DNA from: Commensalibacter oyaizuii
GTDB lineage: Bacteria > Pseudomonadota > Alphaproteobacteria > Acetobacterales > Acetobacteraceae
DNA length: 64,000 nucleotides
Assembly (NCBI RefSeq): GCF_029953265.1
Contig: NZ_JASBAO010000001.1
Location: 1,564,001 to 1,628,000 of the forward strand
Reading direction: 5' to 3'
Shown: one piece after another, positions 10,753 to 21,212 of the stretch
Numbering within the stretch: position 1 is the stretch's first letter
Layout of the letters: every line of letters starts with the position of its first letter
Notes under the pieces: model-generated
Told to the model about the DNA's origin: nothing
Databases searched by the model: none
What the model saw: only the letters and a program-made list of their open reading frames with translations
Position numbers and translations under genes: made by a program

Positions 10753-11670
10753 TTATTTTTTTAATACGTTTAAAATCTCATCGAATTGTTCCAGGGATTT
10801 ATAATATATCCGTACAGACCCTCCCTTACCGTCAAATTGGATCTGAACATTCAAGCCCAATTTGCCACGCAAATCTTTTTCTAATAGTTTAATCTCAGGA
10901 TCAACCAGCTCTACTTGTGCTTTCTTTTGAGGTTTCTTTTCTTTATCACGTTTAACCATTTCCTCAGTTTGTCGAACCGTTAATCCACGCTTAATTACCT
11001 CTTTCATTGCAGCTACAGGATCAGGATGTCCTAATAAGGCCCTGGCATGCCCGGCAGTAATATGACCATCTTTTAAACATAGGATTACTTCGGGAGGCAA
11101 TTGTAGTAATCGTATAGTGTTGGTTATATGAGGACGTGATTTGCCAACAGCTGTGGCCAACTCTTCTTGCGTCAGTTCAAATTCGTCCAACAATCGGGAA
11201 AAACCCTCTGCCTCTTCCACGATATTTAAATCTGCTCGCTGTAAATTTTCAACCAAAGCAGCAGCCATAGCATCGCTGTCACTTAACTGACATACCCTGA
11301 CGGGCACCTCGTGAACTGTTGCGAGTTGGGCAGCACGCCAACGACGCTCGCCAGCAATAATCTGATAATATCCTTGATGGCCGGGTTTTTCGCGCACCAA
11401 TAATGGTTGTAAAATCCCATGATGTTTAATCGATTCAGCAAGCTCAGCCAAAGCCTCTGGCATCATTGCCTGACGAGGTTGAAATGGCCCAGGTTCAACC
11501 ATTTCAATTGGTAAAGTTAGCAAAGTTATACCAGAAACCTGTTGAGCAGTTTGTCCTTCTTCAGTTTGTGTTTTATTCGAAACCGATGGAACTTCTGTAA
11601 CAGCCCCACCCAACAGAGCTGCCAATCCCCGCCCCAGCCGTGCTTTATCCTGACCTTTTTTTACTGCCAT
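10753..11670 (-). CDS. parB: Chromosome-partitioning protein ParB
   Basis: CTP-dependent DNA clamp that loads at parS sites and spreads to form the partition complex. 305 residues: the basic N-terminus with LGRGLAALLGG (which in the family contacts ParA), the ParB/Srx nucleotide pocket with GERRWRAAQLA and NLQRADLN, a helix-turn-helix region (ELATAVGKSRPHITNTIRLL) that reads parS, and a C-terminal dimer domain. The ATG at 11670 follows AAGG with a 9-bp spacer, 24 bp after parA. The two parS sites it should recognise lie 1.4 and 3.6 kb away, in rsmG and mnmE. It ends at a perfect hairpin beside the gene-free region. Confidence 0.97.
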   Translation of the reverse strand: MAVKKGQDKARLGRGLAALLGGAVTEVPSVSNKTQTEEGQTAQQVSGITLLTLPIEMVEPGPFQPRQAMMPEALAELAESIKHHGILQPLLVREKPGHQGYYQIIAGERRWRAAQLATVHEVPVRVCQLSDSDAMAAALVENLQRADLNIVEEAEGFSRLLDEFELTQEELATAVGKSRPHITNTIRLLQLPPEVILCLKDGHITAGHARALLGHPDPVAAMKEVIKRGLTVRQTEEMVKRDKEKKPQKKAQVELVDPEIKLLEKDLRGKLGLNVQIQFDGKGGSVRIYYKSLEQFDEILNVLKK

Positions 11671-11694
11671 TTTTAGGTACCTTTTGCATTAGAC

Positions 11695-12483
11695 TTATTG
11701 AAAACGACGCATTAACTCTTTGGCTAGGCTGATATACGCCATTGCACCTGAGGATTTGTGATCATACAGCATGATCGGTTTACCATAGCTCTGTGCTTCT
11801 GAAATACGTATATTTCTGGGTATGACCGTCTTGCAGACTTTATCGCCAAAAAATGCTTTGGTGTCCTCAGCAACCAGTTCAGATAATTTATTTCGTTTAT
11901 CATACATTGTCAGAACAATTGCACGGATGTCCAACTCTGGATTTAAAGACTTTTGAACACGTGTTACTGTTTTGACTAAATGACTGATCCCTTCCAATGC
12001 CAGAAATTCACACTGCAATGGCACGATCACACCACTTGCCGCTACCAGCGCATTTAACGTCAACATTCCCAGACTGGGTGGACAGTCAATTAAAATATAA
12101 TCATAATGCTGAGTTAAAGTTTCCAATCCCTTTTTAAGACGAAATTCACGTTCTGGTACATCAATTAGCTCTAACTCTGCCCCCGCTAAATTTTCATCAG
12201 CCGTTATTAACGACAAATTGGGAACAATTCCATCTTTAATCATTTCATCTTTGATGGTACCGTCAATTAATAAATGATAGGTTCCAATCTCACGATTTGT
12301 ATAATCCACGCCAAGAGCTGTTGAACTATTCCCTTGCGAGTCCAAATCAATCAACAAAACCTTTTTCTTCGCAGCTAATGCCGTAGCTAAATTAATGGCT
12401 GTTGTGGTTTTACCAACGCCACCCTTTTGATTGGCAATCGCTAAAATATGTGTAGCTTTGGACTTTAGATTTTTATTATTCAT
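11695..12483 (-). CDS. parA: Chromosome-partitioning ATPase ParA
   Basis: Deviant-Walker ATPase whose DNA-bound gradient moves ParB-parS complexes and segregates origins. The P-loop KGGVGKTTT lies near residues 20-28, with LIDLDSQGN and the DCPPSLG motif following in family order. About 262 residues, as usual. A GTG (12484-12486) directly precedes the chosen ATG at 12483, and either could serve; no clear ribosome site is seen. It begins within a few bases of the rsmG stop, indicating translational coupling in the mnmE-mnmG-rsmG-parA-parB run. Confidence 0.97.
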   Translation of the reverse strand: MNNKNLKSKATHILAIANQKGGVGKTTTAINLATALAAKKKVLLIDLDSQGNSSTALGVDYTNREIGTYHLLIDGTIKDEMIKDGIVPNLSLITADENLAGAELELIDVPEREFRLKKGLETLTQHYDYILIDCPPSLGMLTLNALVAASGVIVPLQCEFLALEGISHLVKTVTRVQKSLNPELDIRAIVLTMYDKRNKLSELVAEDTKAFFGDKVCKTVIPRNIRISEAQSYGKPIMLYDHKSSGAMAYISLAKELMRRFQ

Positions 12484-12488
12484 CACTA

Positions 12489-13115
12489 TTATACAATACG
12501 TTTAAATTGATTAACTTTTAATATAACCCCGTCAGAACTCGTCTTACTAGGAATTTTTTGGAACTCAATTTGCCATTCTTTTTGAGCTTGCGCAATTTCA
12601 ACGTCAACTTGCCGACCTTTCAAAAATAAGCAATATCCGTGATCGGTTAACCGTCCATTGCAAAGAAACAAAAGCTGGTCTAACGATGCCAAAGCACGAA
12701 CACTGATCATATCTACCAATGGCATTTCAACCTGTTCAATACGTTGATTAAAAACGGTTACATTTACGTCCAGTTGCCTGGCAACTTCTCTTAAAAAGAC
12801 AGCTTTTCGAACATCAGATTCAACCATAATCATCGGCACCCCGGTCACAATGGATAGAACCATACCAGGAAATCCACCACCCGACCCAAGATCTGCCATC
12901 CGTTGTACTTTCGATTCCACAAAATCAACCAACTGCATACTATCGATAATATGACGATCCCAAATATGATCGATATCTTGTCTTGAAATCAAATTAATTT
13001 TAGCATTCCATTGTCGTAATAATGAAACATAAACATTCAGTTTTTCTATTGTTTCACGTGAAACATTTTTATAGACGCCTTGATGATCAATATTATCTGG
13101 ATACACGTTTTGCAC
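12489..13115 (-). CDS. rsmG: 16S rRNA (guanine-N7) methyltransferase RsmG (GidB)
   Basis: S-adenosylmethionine-dependent methylation of 16S rRNA at the conserved G527. About 208 residues, with the SAM-binding motif [22 protein letters not shown] upstream of it and [12 protein letters not shown] further on, all typical. The start is uncertain: a GTG at 13115 lies inside the mnmG 3' end (23-bp overlap) with AAGGA almost touching it, and another GTG at 13106 has better spacing. The N-terminal peptide NVSRET is encoded by a perfect parS site (13050-13065), so the reading frame carries a partition site. Confidence 0.94.
   Translation of the reverse strand: MQNVYPDNIDHQGVYKNVSRETIEKLNVYVSLLRQWNAKINLISRQDIDHIWDRHIIDSMQLVDFVESKVQRMADLGSGGGFPGMVLSIVTGVPMIMVESDVRKAVFLREVARQLDVNVTVFNQRIEQVEMPLVDMISVRALASLDQLLFLCNGRLTDHGYCLFLKGRQVDVEIAQAQKEWQIEFQKIPSKTSSDGVILKVNQFKRIV
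13050..13065. promoter_or_regulatory. parS partition site 1 (inside rsmG)
   Basis: Perfect 16-bp palindrome TGTTTCACGTGAAACA, the canonical bacterial parS bound by ParB. It lies in the 5' part of rsmG, read there as the peptide NVSRET, about 1.4 kb from parB. Confidence 0.96.
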
Positions 13116-14982
13116 TTCCTTCAGGATTGCGTATATACGCTAAAATAGCCATCAAAGCTGATGGAGTAACCCCCGGGATGCGTTGGGCTGCACTAAAGCT
13201 AATCGGCCTTACCGCTTCTAAACGTTCCTGCATTTCACGACTAAGACCACCAATCTTTTTATAATCTAAATCAACAGGAAATACGATTTTGGCTTCTTGA
13301 TCTAATTGACGAATTTCTCTGGCTTGTCTTACTAAATATCCATCATAACGGGCCTCAGTACGAACATAATTCCTTATATGCTCGGGCAATTGCAAAAACC
13401 ATGGGGCTAGACTACGCATCACTTCATCGGATGGTGACAAAGATAATATTTCGAATAATGAACGCCAACGCCCGTCAGACGAAATACTCATCCCATATTC
13501 TAGCAATGTTTTTGGAAGAAATTTTTCCTCTTTAGCCTTAGCAATTGATTGTGCAATATCATCTTGATCTTGACGGTATAAAGCTAACCGCTCAGAACCA
13601 ATACATCCCAACTTTTCACCCAAAGGTGTTAAACGGACAGCTGCATTATCTGCACGCAACGTTAACCGATATTCAGCACGTGAAGTAAACATACGATATG
13701 GCTCTGTTACACCTTGCGTAGTTAAATCATCGATCATTACCCCAAGGTAACCTTGACTGCGATCAATAACAATTTTATCGGCACCACTGGCATGTAATGC
13801 CGCATTCAACCCTGCCAACAATCCTTGAGCAGCAGCCTCCTCGTAACCTGTTGTCCCGTTAATCTGCCCTGCTAAAAACAATCCTGGAAATACTGGCAAT
13901 TCCAATGTTGGATTTAACGAACGTGGATCGATAAAATCGTATTCTACGGCATATCCAGGACGAACAATAACAGCATTTTCTAAACCAGGGATAGAACGCA
14001 CCATTTGCTCTTGAACATCGGCCGCCAAACTGGTTGATATACCATTAGGATAAATTAAATCCCCACCTTCATTAGCGGGTAACGCCTCTGGTTCCAGAAA
14101 AATTTGATGGTGATCTCGACCCGCAAAGCGTACAATTTTATCCTCAATTGAAGGACAATATCTGGGCCCCTTTCCTGTGATTGCACCACCATACATTGCC
14201 GAACGATGAAGATTATCCTGAATAATTTGATGCGTTCGAGGTGTTGTTGCTGTAATACGACAAGAAATCAAAGGATTATACACTTTGGAGGTAAAACGAC
14301 TAAAAAACTCGGGCTTTTCATCCCCTTTATCCTCTGCCAAGCTGATCATATCGATGCTAGACTGCAGCAGTCTTGGTGGGGTCCCAGTCTTTAGACGCCC
14401 CATACGCAACCCCAACGCTTCTAACCTAACTCCTAACAAGGTTGCTGGGCTTTCACCCACCCGCCCTGCTGGTTCGCTTCTTTCGCCAATATGAATAACA
14501 CCCCGCAAAAAAGTACCCGTTGTCAATACAACCGCCCCTGCACTAAATTCACGACCGTCTTCGCAAGCGATACCTTCAATAATGTTATATTGACCAACCT
14601 TTAGATCAGCAACGGCACCCTCGACAATATCCAGATTAGGAATAGCAGCCAGTAAATCCTGAATGGCTTGACGATATAACATGCGATCAGCTTGCGCACG
14701 TGGACCATGCACAGCTGGCCCCTTAGAACGATTAAGCAACTTAAAGTGAATTCCAGCCCGATCAGCAGCCCGAGCCATAATCCCGTCCATTGCATCAATT
14801 TCACGAACCAAATGTCCCTTACCAATACCGCCAATGGCTGGGTTACACGACATTGTTCCAACAGTATGTCGATAATGGGTCAATAATAATGTTTTTGCAC
14901 CCATGCGTGCCGCTGCAGCTGCTGCCTCGCTACCTGCGTGCCCACCACCAACGACAATTACATCATATTTAGCATTTCCCAT
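13093..14982 (-). CDS. mnmG: tRNA uridine-5-carboxymethylaminomethyl synthesis enzyme MnmG (GidA)
   Basis: FAD-dependent partner of MnmE in making cmnm5U at the wobble position of several tRNAs. 629 residues from the ATG at 14982, giving [17 protein letters not shown] with the FAD-binding GGGHAG at once, as in the family. An in-frame TTG at 15012 would add ten residues and overlap mnmE, and is less likely. Other family marks: [43 protein letters not shown] and the C-terminal helical domain. It lies 19 bp after mnmE and overlaps the rsmG start. Confidence 0.96.
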   Translation of the reverse strand: MGNAKYDVIVVGGGHAGSEAAAAAARMGAKTLLLTHYRHTVGTMSCNPAIGGIGKGHLVREIDAMDGIMARAADRAGIHFKLLNRSKGPAVHGPRAQADRMLYRQAIQDLLAAIPNLDIVEGAVADLKVGQYNIIEGIACEDGREFSAGAVVLTTGTFLRGVIHIGERSEPAGRVGESPATLLGVRLEALGLRMGRLKTGTPPRLLQSSIDMISLAEDKGDEKPEFFSRFTSKVYNPLISCRITATTPRTHQIIQDNLHRSAMYGGAITGKGPRYCPSIEDKIVRFAGRDHHQIFLEPEALPANEGGDLIYPNGISTSLAADVQEQMVRSIPGLENAVIVRPGYAVEYDFIDPRSLNPTLELPVFPGLFLAGQINGTTGYEEAAAQGLLAGLNAALHASGADKIVIDRSQGYLGVMIDDLTTQGVTEPYRMFTSRAEYRLTLRADNAAVRLTPLGEKLGCIGSERLALYRQDQDDIAQSIAKAKEEKFLPKTLLEYGMSISSDGRWRSLFEILSLSPSDEVMRSLAPWFLQLPEHIRNYVRTEARYDGYLVRQAREIRQLDQEAKIVFPVDLDYKKIGGLSREMQERLEAVRPISFSAAQRIPGVTPSALMAILAYIRNPEGSAKRVSR

Positions 14983-15001
14983 TGTATTTCTCGTCTTAAC
15001 C

Positions 15002-16339
15002 TTATTTACCAATACAGAATTGGCTAAAAATTGTATCCAACAGATCCTCTACACCAACTGAGCCTGTTAATCTACCTAAACTTTGCATTGCCAATCGCAA
15101 CTCTTCACCGCGCAACTCTGGCCATTCTACGCGTTTAGCCTCTTCTAAATGCTGAACGCATTCCATGATCCCCAAACGATGACGAATACGGGTCAAAGGT
15201 GGCGGGCCTTGATGGGTGGTCAAATATCGTGCCCGTTCTGCCAAAACACGTTTTAAGTCAGCAATTCCCTCGCCCGTTTTAACACTTATAAGCAAAGTTT
15301 TAATATCTTTTGCAACAAATGTTTCACGTGAAACATTTAAATCGATTTTGGTTCTGATCCAAAAATCGCAACGCACTTCTGGTTCTTTGATATCAACAGA
15401 TGCATCGGTTAAACATAACACACAATCTGCCTCCTGCCCAATCTTCTGTGCCCTTCTGATTCCCTCTGCCTCGATCACGTCTTGGGTTTCACGCAATCCA
15501 GCCGTATCAACCAAAGTAACTGGCACGTCGCCCAACACCACCCTAACTTCAATTGCGTCGCGTGTTGTACCAGCCTGTTCAGTCACAATGGCGGCATCAC
15601 GATCCACTAATAGATTTAGTAAACTGGATTTCCCTGCATTTGGTGCCCCTAAAATAGCAAAAACCAAACCACGACGTAATCTTTCCCCTCGTCCGGCATC
15701 ATTCAAATGATCATTCATTTCTTGATGTAAGACTGCAATCGTATTTTTTAAATTTCGTTCTACTTCTTCGGGTAAATCTTCATCAGGAAAATCAATCAAA
15801 GCTTCTTGATATGCCAGAACCTCGCGCAATTTATTGGCCCACTCACGATAAACGATACTAAGACCACCCTCAGTTTGTTCCAGAGCTTGCTTTCTTTGCG
15901 CTTGAGTCTCAGCTTCTACTAAATCTGAAATACCCTCAGCCTGCAGTAAATCAACCTGACCATTGATAAATGCTCTTTTTGTAAATTCGCCCGCCTGTGC
16001 AGGTCTGGCACCATAAAAAGCCAACGCCTCTGCAACTGCATCAATGACGGCTGGACCTGCATGCAAATGCAATTCTGCGCTATCTTCACCTGTATAACTT
16101 TTGGGGCCTGGAAACCAAATAACCAGGGCTTGATCCAATAATTCATCCCCTTCTGACCCGCGTTTCCATAGCCTGCGAACAGAGGCCTGACGAGGCATAG
16201 GCATCGTGTCACATAATTTCTCCAAAATCTGCAAGGTCAACGCCCCACTAATTCGCATAATAGCAACCGCTCCTCGTCCAGAGGCCGTTGCCAATGCAAA
16301 AATAGTTGAATCTGAAGAAAAAGATGAAAGTGTATTCAT
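15002..16339 (-). CDS. mnmE: tRNA modification GTPase MnmE (TrmE)
   Basis: GTPase that works with MnmG on wobble-uridine modification. 445 residues: N-terminal tetrahydrofolate-binding domain, a helical domain, an inserted G domain with P-loop GAPNAGKSS and switch motif DTAGLRE, and the diagnostic C-terminal FCIGK carrying the conserved Cys. A loop in the G domain contains NVSRET, encoded by the second parS site (15320-15335). First gene of the minus-strand run reaching to parB. The start ATG at 16339 has only a weak ribosome site. Confidence 0.96.
   Translation of the reverse strand: MNTLSSFSSDSTIFALATASGRGAVAIMRISGALTLQILEKLCDTMPMPRQASVRRLWKRGSEGDELLDQALVIWFPGPKSYTGEDSAELHLHAGPAVIDAVAEALAFYGARPAQAGEFTKRAFINGQVDLLQAEGISDLVEAETQAQRKQALEQTEGGLSIVYREWANKLREVLAYQEALIDFPDEDLPEEVERNLKNTIAVLHQEMNDHLNDAGRGERLRRGLVFAILGAPNAGKSSLLNLLVDRDAAIVTEQAGTTRDAIEVRVVLGDVPVTLVDTAGLRETQDVIEAEGIRRAQKIGQEADCVLCLTDASVDIKEPEVRCDFWIRTKIDLNVSRETFVAKDIKTLLISVKTGEGIADLKRVLAERARYLTTHQGPPPLTRIRHRLGIMECVQHLEEAKRVEWPELRGEELRLAMQSLGRLTGSVGVEDLLDTIFSQFCIGK
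15320..15335. promoter_or_regulatory. parS partition site 2 (inside mnmE)
   Basis: Perfect TGTTTCACGTGAAACA, identical to the site in rsmG and about 2.27 kb from it. In mnmE it is also read in the frame that gives NVSRET. Two sites this close form the ParB loading centre. Confidence 0.96.
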
Positions 16340-16532
16340 AAATAACGGACTTGGCTATAACTATAAAAATCTCAATTTATCTTGATCTTTATCCTTAACA
16401 TACTTTTAAATTTTACAATATATCTAAGAACATTAAATTTAAGCCATTTTCACAAAATAACCACTAACCTTGATTTTATTTAAAAAAATATAGTATTGAT
16501 ATAGAAACAATTAACTATGAAAGATATTCTTT

Positions 16533-16844
16533 ATGATTCGTGATTTATCCCACAACGAAGTTGCACAAGTTTCAGGCGCTCTTTTGGGAGCTTCTTTATT
16601 AAGCAATTTAGGTTCAGCAATCGGTTCAATTGCTGATCAAGCATTCAAATCCGTACACGGCGTTGCCCCAGCAGTATCTTATGAACCCTTCGCATCTCAA
16701 TTGGGTTTGGGGATTGGATATATTTTTGATTCTGTTTTCGATCACTCGCTCAGCAGCTTAGTATCAAGCAACATGACAGCAGGTATTTCTGGCATTGTTA
16801 ATGCAGTAAAAGCAAATAACGCATATCTGTCCTCTCTAGCTTAA
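16533..16844 (+). CDS. Bacteriocin-like peptide precursor with double-glycine-type leader
   Basis: 103-residue product. Its first 16 residues, MIRDLSHNEVAQVSGA, match the leader pattern of class II microcins/bacteriocins (R-x-L-x-x-N-E-h-x-x-V-S-G-G), here with Gly-Ala in place of Gly-Gly. Peptidase-C39 ABC exporters cleave after such a motif. The remaining 87 residues are hydrophobic and rich in Gly, Ala and Ser (for example LLGASLLSNLGSAIGS), with no Cys, which fits a membrane-active peptide. No exporter, peptidase or immunity gene lies beside it, so it would rely on a transporter elsewhere. Its own strong terminator follows. The function is inferred from leader and composition only. Confidence 0.65.
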   Translation: MIRDLSHNEVAQVSGALLGASLLSNLGSAIGSIADQAFKSVHGVAPAVSYEPFASQLGLGIGYIFDSVFDHSLSSLVSSNMTAGISGIVNAVKANNAYLSSLA

Positions 16845-16878
16845 TTTAAAAAATTTAATTACATTTTCCTCTTAAATT

Positions 16879-16920
16879 AAGGCTGTATCTAACAATGTTT
16901 AGATACAGCCTTCTCTTTTC
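16879..16920 (+). terminator. Terminator after the leader-peptide gene
   Basis: Perfect 14-bp stem AAGGCTGTATCTAA (16879-16892) and TTAGATACAGCCTT (16899-16912) with a 6-nt loop and a T-rich tail. It isolates the small gene from ogt. Confidence 0.85.
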
Positions 16921-16973
16921 TGACAAACAAATAGTATAATCAGTTTTTTATTAAATAATCAAAGTATATACTA

Positions 16974-17423
16974 ATGTCACAAATTTCTTTTCACTCGCCT
17001 ATTGGTGAGATCAGTATCGCTGAAGAGGATGGTTTTCTCGTTTCTATCGATTGGGGATGGGGGAGTATTCAAGAAGAAACCCCTTTACTTTTACAAGCTA
17101 AACAACAGTTAAATGCGTATTTTGATGGTGAATTAAAAAACTTTGACTTGCCTCTTCGTCCCTACGGCACCCCCTACCAACTTAAAATATGGAAAACTTT
17201 ACAAACAATTCCATATGGGGAAACACGTACTTATCAAGAAATTGCACAAATCGCTGGGGGAAGTCCACGTTCAGTTGGTGGTGCGAATGGTGCAAACCCT
17301 TTACCTATTATCATTCCCTGTCATCGTGTTGTAGGTTTAAAGGGTTTAGGGGGATATTCTGGCGGTGATGGTATTGAAACCAAACAACATTTATTAAATC
17401 TAGAACAATTATTTAAAAAATAA
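16974..17423 (+). CDS. ogt: Methylated-DNA--protein-cysteine methyltransferase
   Basis: Suicide repair enzyme that takes the alkyl group from O6-alkylguanine onto its own cysteine. The 149-residue protein has the active-site motif IIPCHRVVG and the following LGGYSGG, preceded by IPYGETRTYQEIA in the DNA-binding half. The length fits Ogt rather than two-domain Ada: there is no N-terminal Ada zinc domain. Monocistronic, between terminators on both sides. Confidence 0.93.
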   Translation: MSQISFHSPIGEISIAEEDGFLVSIDWGWGSIQEETPLLLQAKQQLNAYFDGELKNFDLPLRPYGTPYQLKIWKTLQTIPYGETRTYQEIAQIAGGSPRSVGGANGANPLPIIIPCHRVVGLKGLGGYSGGDGIETKQHLLNLEQLFKK

Positions 17424-17436
17424 AACTTTAACGCGC

Positions 17437-17472
17437 AAAAAAAGCCAGTACTGATAACAGATACTGGCTGGC
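17437..17472. terminator. Bidirectional terminator, ogt / rho
   Basis: Inverted repeat GCCAGTA (17444-17450) and TACTGGC (17462-17468) with an A-run on the left, between the convergent ogt and rho genes. It can stop transcription on both strands; the minus-strand T-run is the better one. Confidence 0.7.
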
Positions 17473-17499
17473 TGTATAATACATTGATGATGTTGATTA

Positions 17500-18771
17500 T
17501 TATGTATTCATAGCATCAAAAAAATCTTGGTTATTTTTGCTATATTTCAACTTATCTAATAAGAAGTCCATTGCATCCATTGTCCCCATAGGGGCCAAAA
17601 TACGACGCAACACCCAAATCTTAGATAAAACAGCACGATCCACCAGCATTTCTTCTTTACGCGTGCCACTACGTGTAATATCAATAGCTGGGAAAGTACG
17701 TTTATCAGCTAACTTACGATCCAGAACTAATTCAGCGTTACCTGTTCCCTTAAACTCTTCGAAAATAACCTCGTCCATACGGCTACCTGTATCGATCAAA
17801 GCGGTTGCAATAATTGTTAAAGAACCACCCTCTTCGATATTACGGGCTGCACCAAAAAAGCGTTTAGGACGTTGCAATGCATTTGCATCCACACCACCTG
17901 TCAATACCTTACCAGATGAAGGAACAACAGTATTATAAGCCCGCGCCAAACGGGTAATTGAATCAAGTAAAATTACCACATCACGTTTATGTTCAACCAA
18001 CCGTTTTGCTTTTTCCAAAACCATTTCGGTAACTTGAACATGACGATGGGCTGGCTCGTCAAAAGTCGATGAAACGACTTCCCCTTTAACAGAACGAATC
18101 ATATCTGTTACTTCTTCTGGACGCTCATCAATTAACAATACAATTAAAATAACTTCGGGATGGTTGGTTGAAATGGCTGTTGCAATGTTTTGCAACATAA
18201 CGGTTTTACCTGTTCTTGGTGGGGCAACAATCAATGCCCTTTGCCCTTTACCGATAGGGGTAACTAAATCAATGACGCGATGTGTAAAATCTTTATTAGG
18301 ATTTTTACTGTCCATCAATGATGGTATTTCCATTTGCAAACGGTCATTTGGAAATAATGGCGTTAGATCATCAAAATTGATACGATGTCTTATTGCGTCT
18401 GGATCTTCAAAATTGATTGTGTCGACTTTTAATAAAGAAAAATACCGCTCTCCCTCTTTAGGTGCGCGAATTTCACCAGAAACAGTATCCCCTGTTCGCA
18501 ATCCCAGTCGACGTATTTGAGCAGGAGAAACATAAATGTCATCAGGGCCTGGTAAATAATTCGATTCAGAAGATCGTAGATATCCAAAACCATCAGGGAG
18601 AACTTCTAATGTGCCTTCTCCGTAAATTGCTTGATTATTTTCAGCAAGCTTTTTTAGGATGGCAAACATCATATCCTGTTTACGCAGTGAGGATGCATTC
18701 TCAATCTGCAAACTTTCTGCATAGGCAAGAAGTTCTGCTGGAGATTGAGCCTTAAGTTCGGCAAGTTGCAT
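17500..18771 (-). CDS. rho: Transcription termination factor Rho
   Basis: Hexameric RNA helicase that ends transcription of untranslated RNA. 423 residues: N-terminal helical region, RNA-binding OB fold with [17 protein letters not shown] (about 51-67), Walker A APPRTGKT (183-190), Walker [17 protein letters not shown] and the secondary RNA-contact segment near [20 protein letters not shown]. All family parts are present and no insertion is seen. It is transcribed away from the trp genes, with 344 bp of AT-rich sequence upstream. Confidence 0.97.
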   Translation of the reverse strand: MQLAELKAQSPAELLAYAESLQIENASSLRKQDMMFAILKKLAENNQAIYGEGTLEVLPDGFGYLRSSESNYLPGPDDIYVSPAQIRRLGLRTGDTVSGEIRAPKEGERYFSLLKVDTINFEDPDAIRHRINFDDLTPLFPNDRLQMEIPSLMDSKNPNKDFTHRVIDLVTPIGKGQRALIVAPPRTGKTVMLQNIATAISTNHPEVILIVLLIDERPEEVTDMIRSVKGEVVSSTFDEPAHRHVQVTEMVLEKAKRLVEHKRDVVILLDSITRLARAYNTVVPSSGKVLTGGVDANALQRPKRFFGAARNIEEGGSLTIIATALIDTGSRMDEVIFEEFKGTGNAELVLDRKLADKRTFPAIDITRSGTRKEEMLVDRAVLSKIWVLRRILAPMGTMDAMDFLLDKLKYSKNNQDFFDAMNT

Positions 18772-19115
18772 TAAATGGCTCTAATTATAGAAAAAATCAT
18801 GAATGAAAAGGAAATATGATTCAAACACCATGTGTAGATTGAATGAACATCTATTTTTATTCTGCCATTAAAACTTCAAAATAAAAAAACATATTCCATA
18901 CGAAAGGAATTTGGAGAAAACCAAAATTGACAAAATTTTTATCATAAAAAATAGATTAAGTCAAGCATAGTAATAATAAAAACTAACTGTAATTATTTTT
19001 CAGCTATTTTATAGTGATATAATTTACTGATAATATATTTATTATGATATAATTCAACTTTTTACAAAATATAATTAATGATTCCTTTAACTCGGTTACC
19101 TTTGGGGAGAAAAAC
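18772..19115. promoter_or_regulatory. Divergent intergenic region, rho / trpB
   Basis: 344 bp without a gene, very AT-rich, between two divergent genes, so it should hold both promoters. No convincing hairpin attenuator, Trp-rich leader peptide or riboswitch was recognised. The only clear element is the trpB ribosome site GGGGAG at the right end. Confidence 0.5.
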
Positions 19116-20342
19116 GTGAGGCCTAAATCTGAGCTGCCTTTAAACAGCCTGCGTCAAGGACCAGATGAACGCGGTCGTTTTGGCACATTTGGTGGCATTT
19201 TTGTTTCAGAAACACTGATTCCTTTGATTCTTGAGCTACAAAACGCATATAAAGAAATTCAAAATGACCCTAAATTTCATCAAGAATTAAACAGTTATCT
19301 TAAACACTATGTCGGTAGACCAAGCCCACTTTGGCTGGCCAAAGGATTAACCAACATTGGCAATGGTGCGCGCATTTATTTAAAACGCGAAGACCTAAAC
19401 CATACAGGGGCCCATAAAATTAATAATGTTATGGGACAGATTCTATTGGCACGTCGCATGGGTAAAACACGCATTATTGCTGAAACAGGCGCGGGTCAAC
19501 ACGGGGTTGCCACGGCTACGGTTTGCGCATTATTTGGTATGGAATGCGTTATTTACATGGGGGCGGTTGATATTGAACGTCAAAAACCCAATGTATTTCG
19601 TATGCAATTGCTGGGTGCAAAAATAGTTTCCGTAACAGCAGGCAACGGTACCCTAAAAGATGCTATTAACGAGGGGATGCGTGATTGGGTTACCAATATC
19701 CATAACAGTTATTACTTGATGGGAACGGTTGCTGGGCCTCATCCATACCCACAAATGGTGCGTGATTTTCAATGCGTGATTGGCAATGAAACCAAAGAAC
19801 AAATCATGGAAGCAGAAGGTAGATTACCCAACACCATTATTGCTGCTATTGGTGGTGGATCAAACGCAATGGGAATATTCCATCCATTTCTTGACGATTC
19901 GTCAGTACAATTGATTGGGGTTGAGGCTGGTGGCATGGGTCTAGATAGCGGCGAAACAGCAGCATCAATCGAACGAGGTTCTTCTGGTGTATTGCATGGT
20001 AATCGAACCTATCTATTACAAGATGAAGACGGCCAAATCATTGAACCATATAGCATCAGTGCTGGATTAGATTATCCAGGGGTCGGACCAGAACATTCAT
20101 GGCTGCACGATATTAAACGTGTCGAATACGTTGCCATCAACGACGATGAAGCGGTCAAAGCATTTCAAACCTGCACCACCAAGGAGGGTATTATCCCAGC
20201 TTTGGAAAGTTCACATGCCATTGCCCATGCTTTGAAAGTGGCCCCCACCATGAAACCAGAAGATATTATCATCATCAACCTCTCTGGACGAGGAGATAAA
20301 GATATCAATAGTATAGCTAAATATTTAGAGGTAGAATTGTGA
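19116..20342 (+). CDS. trpB: Tryptophan synthase beta chain
   Basis: PLP enzyme that joins indole and serine to make tryptophan. 408 residues. The PLP-binding lysine is Lys101 in [12 protein letters not shown], and the phosphate-binding glycine loop GGGSNAMG is downstream. The start is GTG at 19116 with a good GGGGAG site 6 bp upstream. The stop overlaps the trpA start (GTGA), so the two subunits are made in step. trpF, often just upstream in alphaproteobacteria, is absent here. Confidence 0.97.
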   Translation: MRPKSELPLNSLRQGPDERGRFGTFGGIFVSETLIPLILELQNAYKEIQNDPKFHQELNSYLKHYVGRPSPLWLAKGLTNIGNGARIYLKREDLNHTGAHKINNVMGQILLARRMGKTRIIAETGAGQHGVATATVCALFGMECVIYMGAVDIERQKPNVFRMQLLGAKIVSVTAGNGTLKDAINEGMRDWVTNIHNSYYLMGTVAGPHPYPQMVRDFQCVIGNETKEQIMEAEGRLPNTIIAAIGGGSNAMGIFHPFLDDSSVQLIGVEAGGMGLDSGETAASIERGSSGVLHGNRTYLLQDEDGQIIEPYSISAGLDYPGVGPEHSWLHDIKRVEYVAINDDEAVKAFQTCTTKEGIIPALESSHAIAHALKVAPTMKPEDIIIINLSGRGDKDINSIAKYLEVEL

Positions 20343-21166
20343 GTCGTATTGCCCAATGTTTCGCCACATTAAAACAACAACAGCGTGGTGCCTTTATTCC
20401 TTACGTCGAAGCTGGGGATCCTGATTATGCAACGGCTTTGGCTATCCTAAAAGCCATGCCGACGGTAGGTGCTGATTTGATTGAAATTGGCATGCCATTT
20501 AGTGACCCAATGGCAGATGGACCAACAGTACAAATGGCTGCCAACCGCGCCCTAAAGGCAGGGGCAACCATGAAGAAAACGCTGCAAATGGTCTCTGATT
20601 TTCGTACAGAGAATCAACATACCCCTATTATTCTGATGGGATATGTAAATCCTATCGAACATTATGGCTACGAACGTTTTTGTCAAGATGCCGCCCAAGC
20701 AGGCGTTGATGGATTAATTATCGTTGATATGCCGCCAGAAGAAATGGATAATATCCAAACTTATGCCAAACAAAACCACATCGATATTATTCATTTAGTT
20801 GCACCTACAACCTCTCCTGAACGATTGAAAATGATTTTGAAAGATGCTTCTGGATTTATCTATTATGTCAGCATTGCAGGCGTTACTGGGACTAAAACCG
20901 CAACTTATGACGACTTGAAAAAAGCTATTCCTCATTTACGCGCTGTATCAAATCTGCCTATTGCTATTGGATTTGGATTATCAACGCCAGAACAAACAGC
21001 CAATGCAGTAAAAATTGCAGATGGAGCCGTAGTTGCCTCAGCGTTATTAAAAACACTGGCATCTACACTGGATGAAAATAATCGTCCTACCCAAGATACT
21101 GTATCCAAAGTCATTAATCATACAAAATTGCTTGCCCAGGGCACCCACAGCGTGGTTAAACAATAA
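20339..21166 (+). CDS. trpA: Tryptophan synthase alpha chain
   Basis: Cleaves indole-3-glycerol phosphate and channels indole to TrpB. 275-residue TIM barrel. The family's catalytic acids are in place: Glu49 ([11 protein letters not shown]) and Asp60 (PMADGP). The [10 protein letters not shown] and GFGLSTPEQ phosphate-binding segments are also seen. The GTG start overlaps the trpB stop by 4 bp. It is followed after 46 bp by accD, an arrangement common in proteobacteria. Confidence 0.97.
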   Translation: MSRIAQCFATLKQQQRGAFIPYVEAGDPDYATALAILKAMPTVGADLIEIGMPFSDPMADGPTVQMAANRALKAGATMKKTLQMVSDFRTENQHTPIILMGYVNPIEHYGYERFCQDAAQAGVDGLIIVDMPPEEMDNIQTYAKQNHIDIIHLVAPTTSPERLKMILKDASGFIYYVSIAGVTGTKTATYDDLKKAIPHLRAVSNLPIAIGFGLSTPEQTANAVKIADGAVVASALLKTLASTLDENNRPTQDTVSKVINHTKLLAQGTHSVVKQ

Positions 21167-21212
21167 TTTATTCCATATTAATAACAAAACCAAAAAGAAG
21201 AGGTTTATGTAA

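Noticed and set aside
15002-15012. mnmE-mnmG overlap from a TTG start at 15012
   Set aside because: The ATG at 14982 gives the normal N-terminus directly before the FAD motif, so the overlap is not needed.
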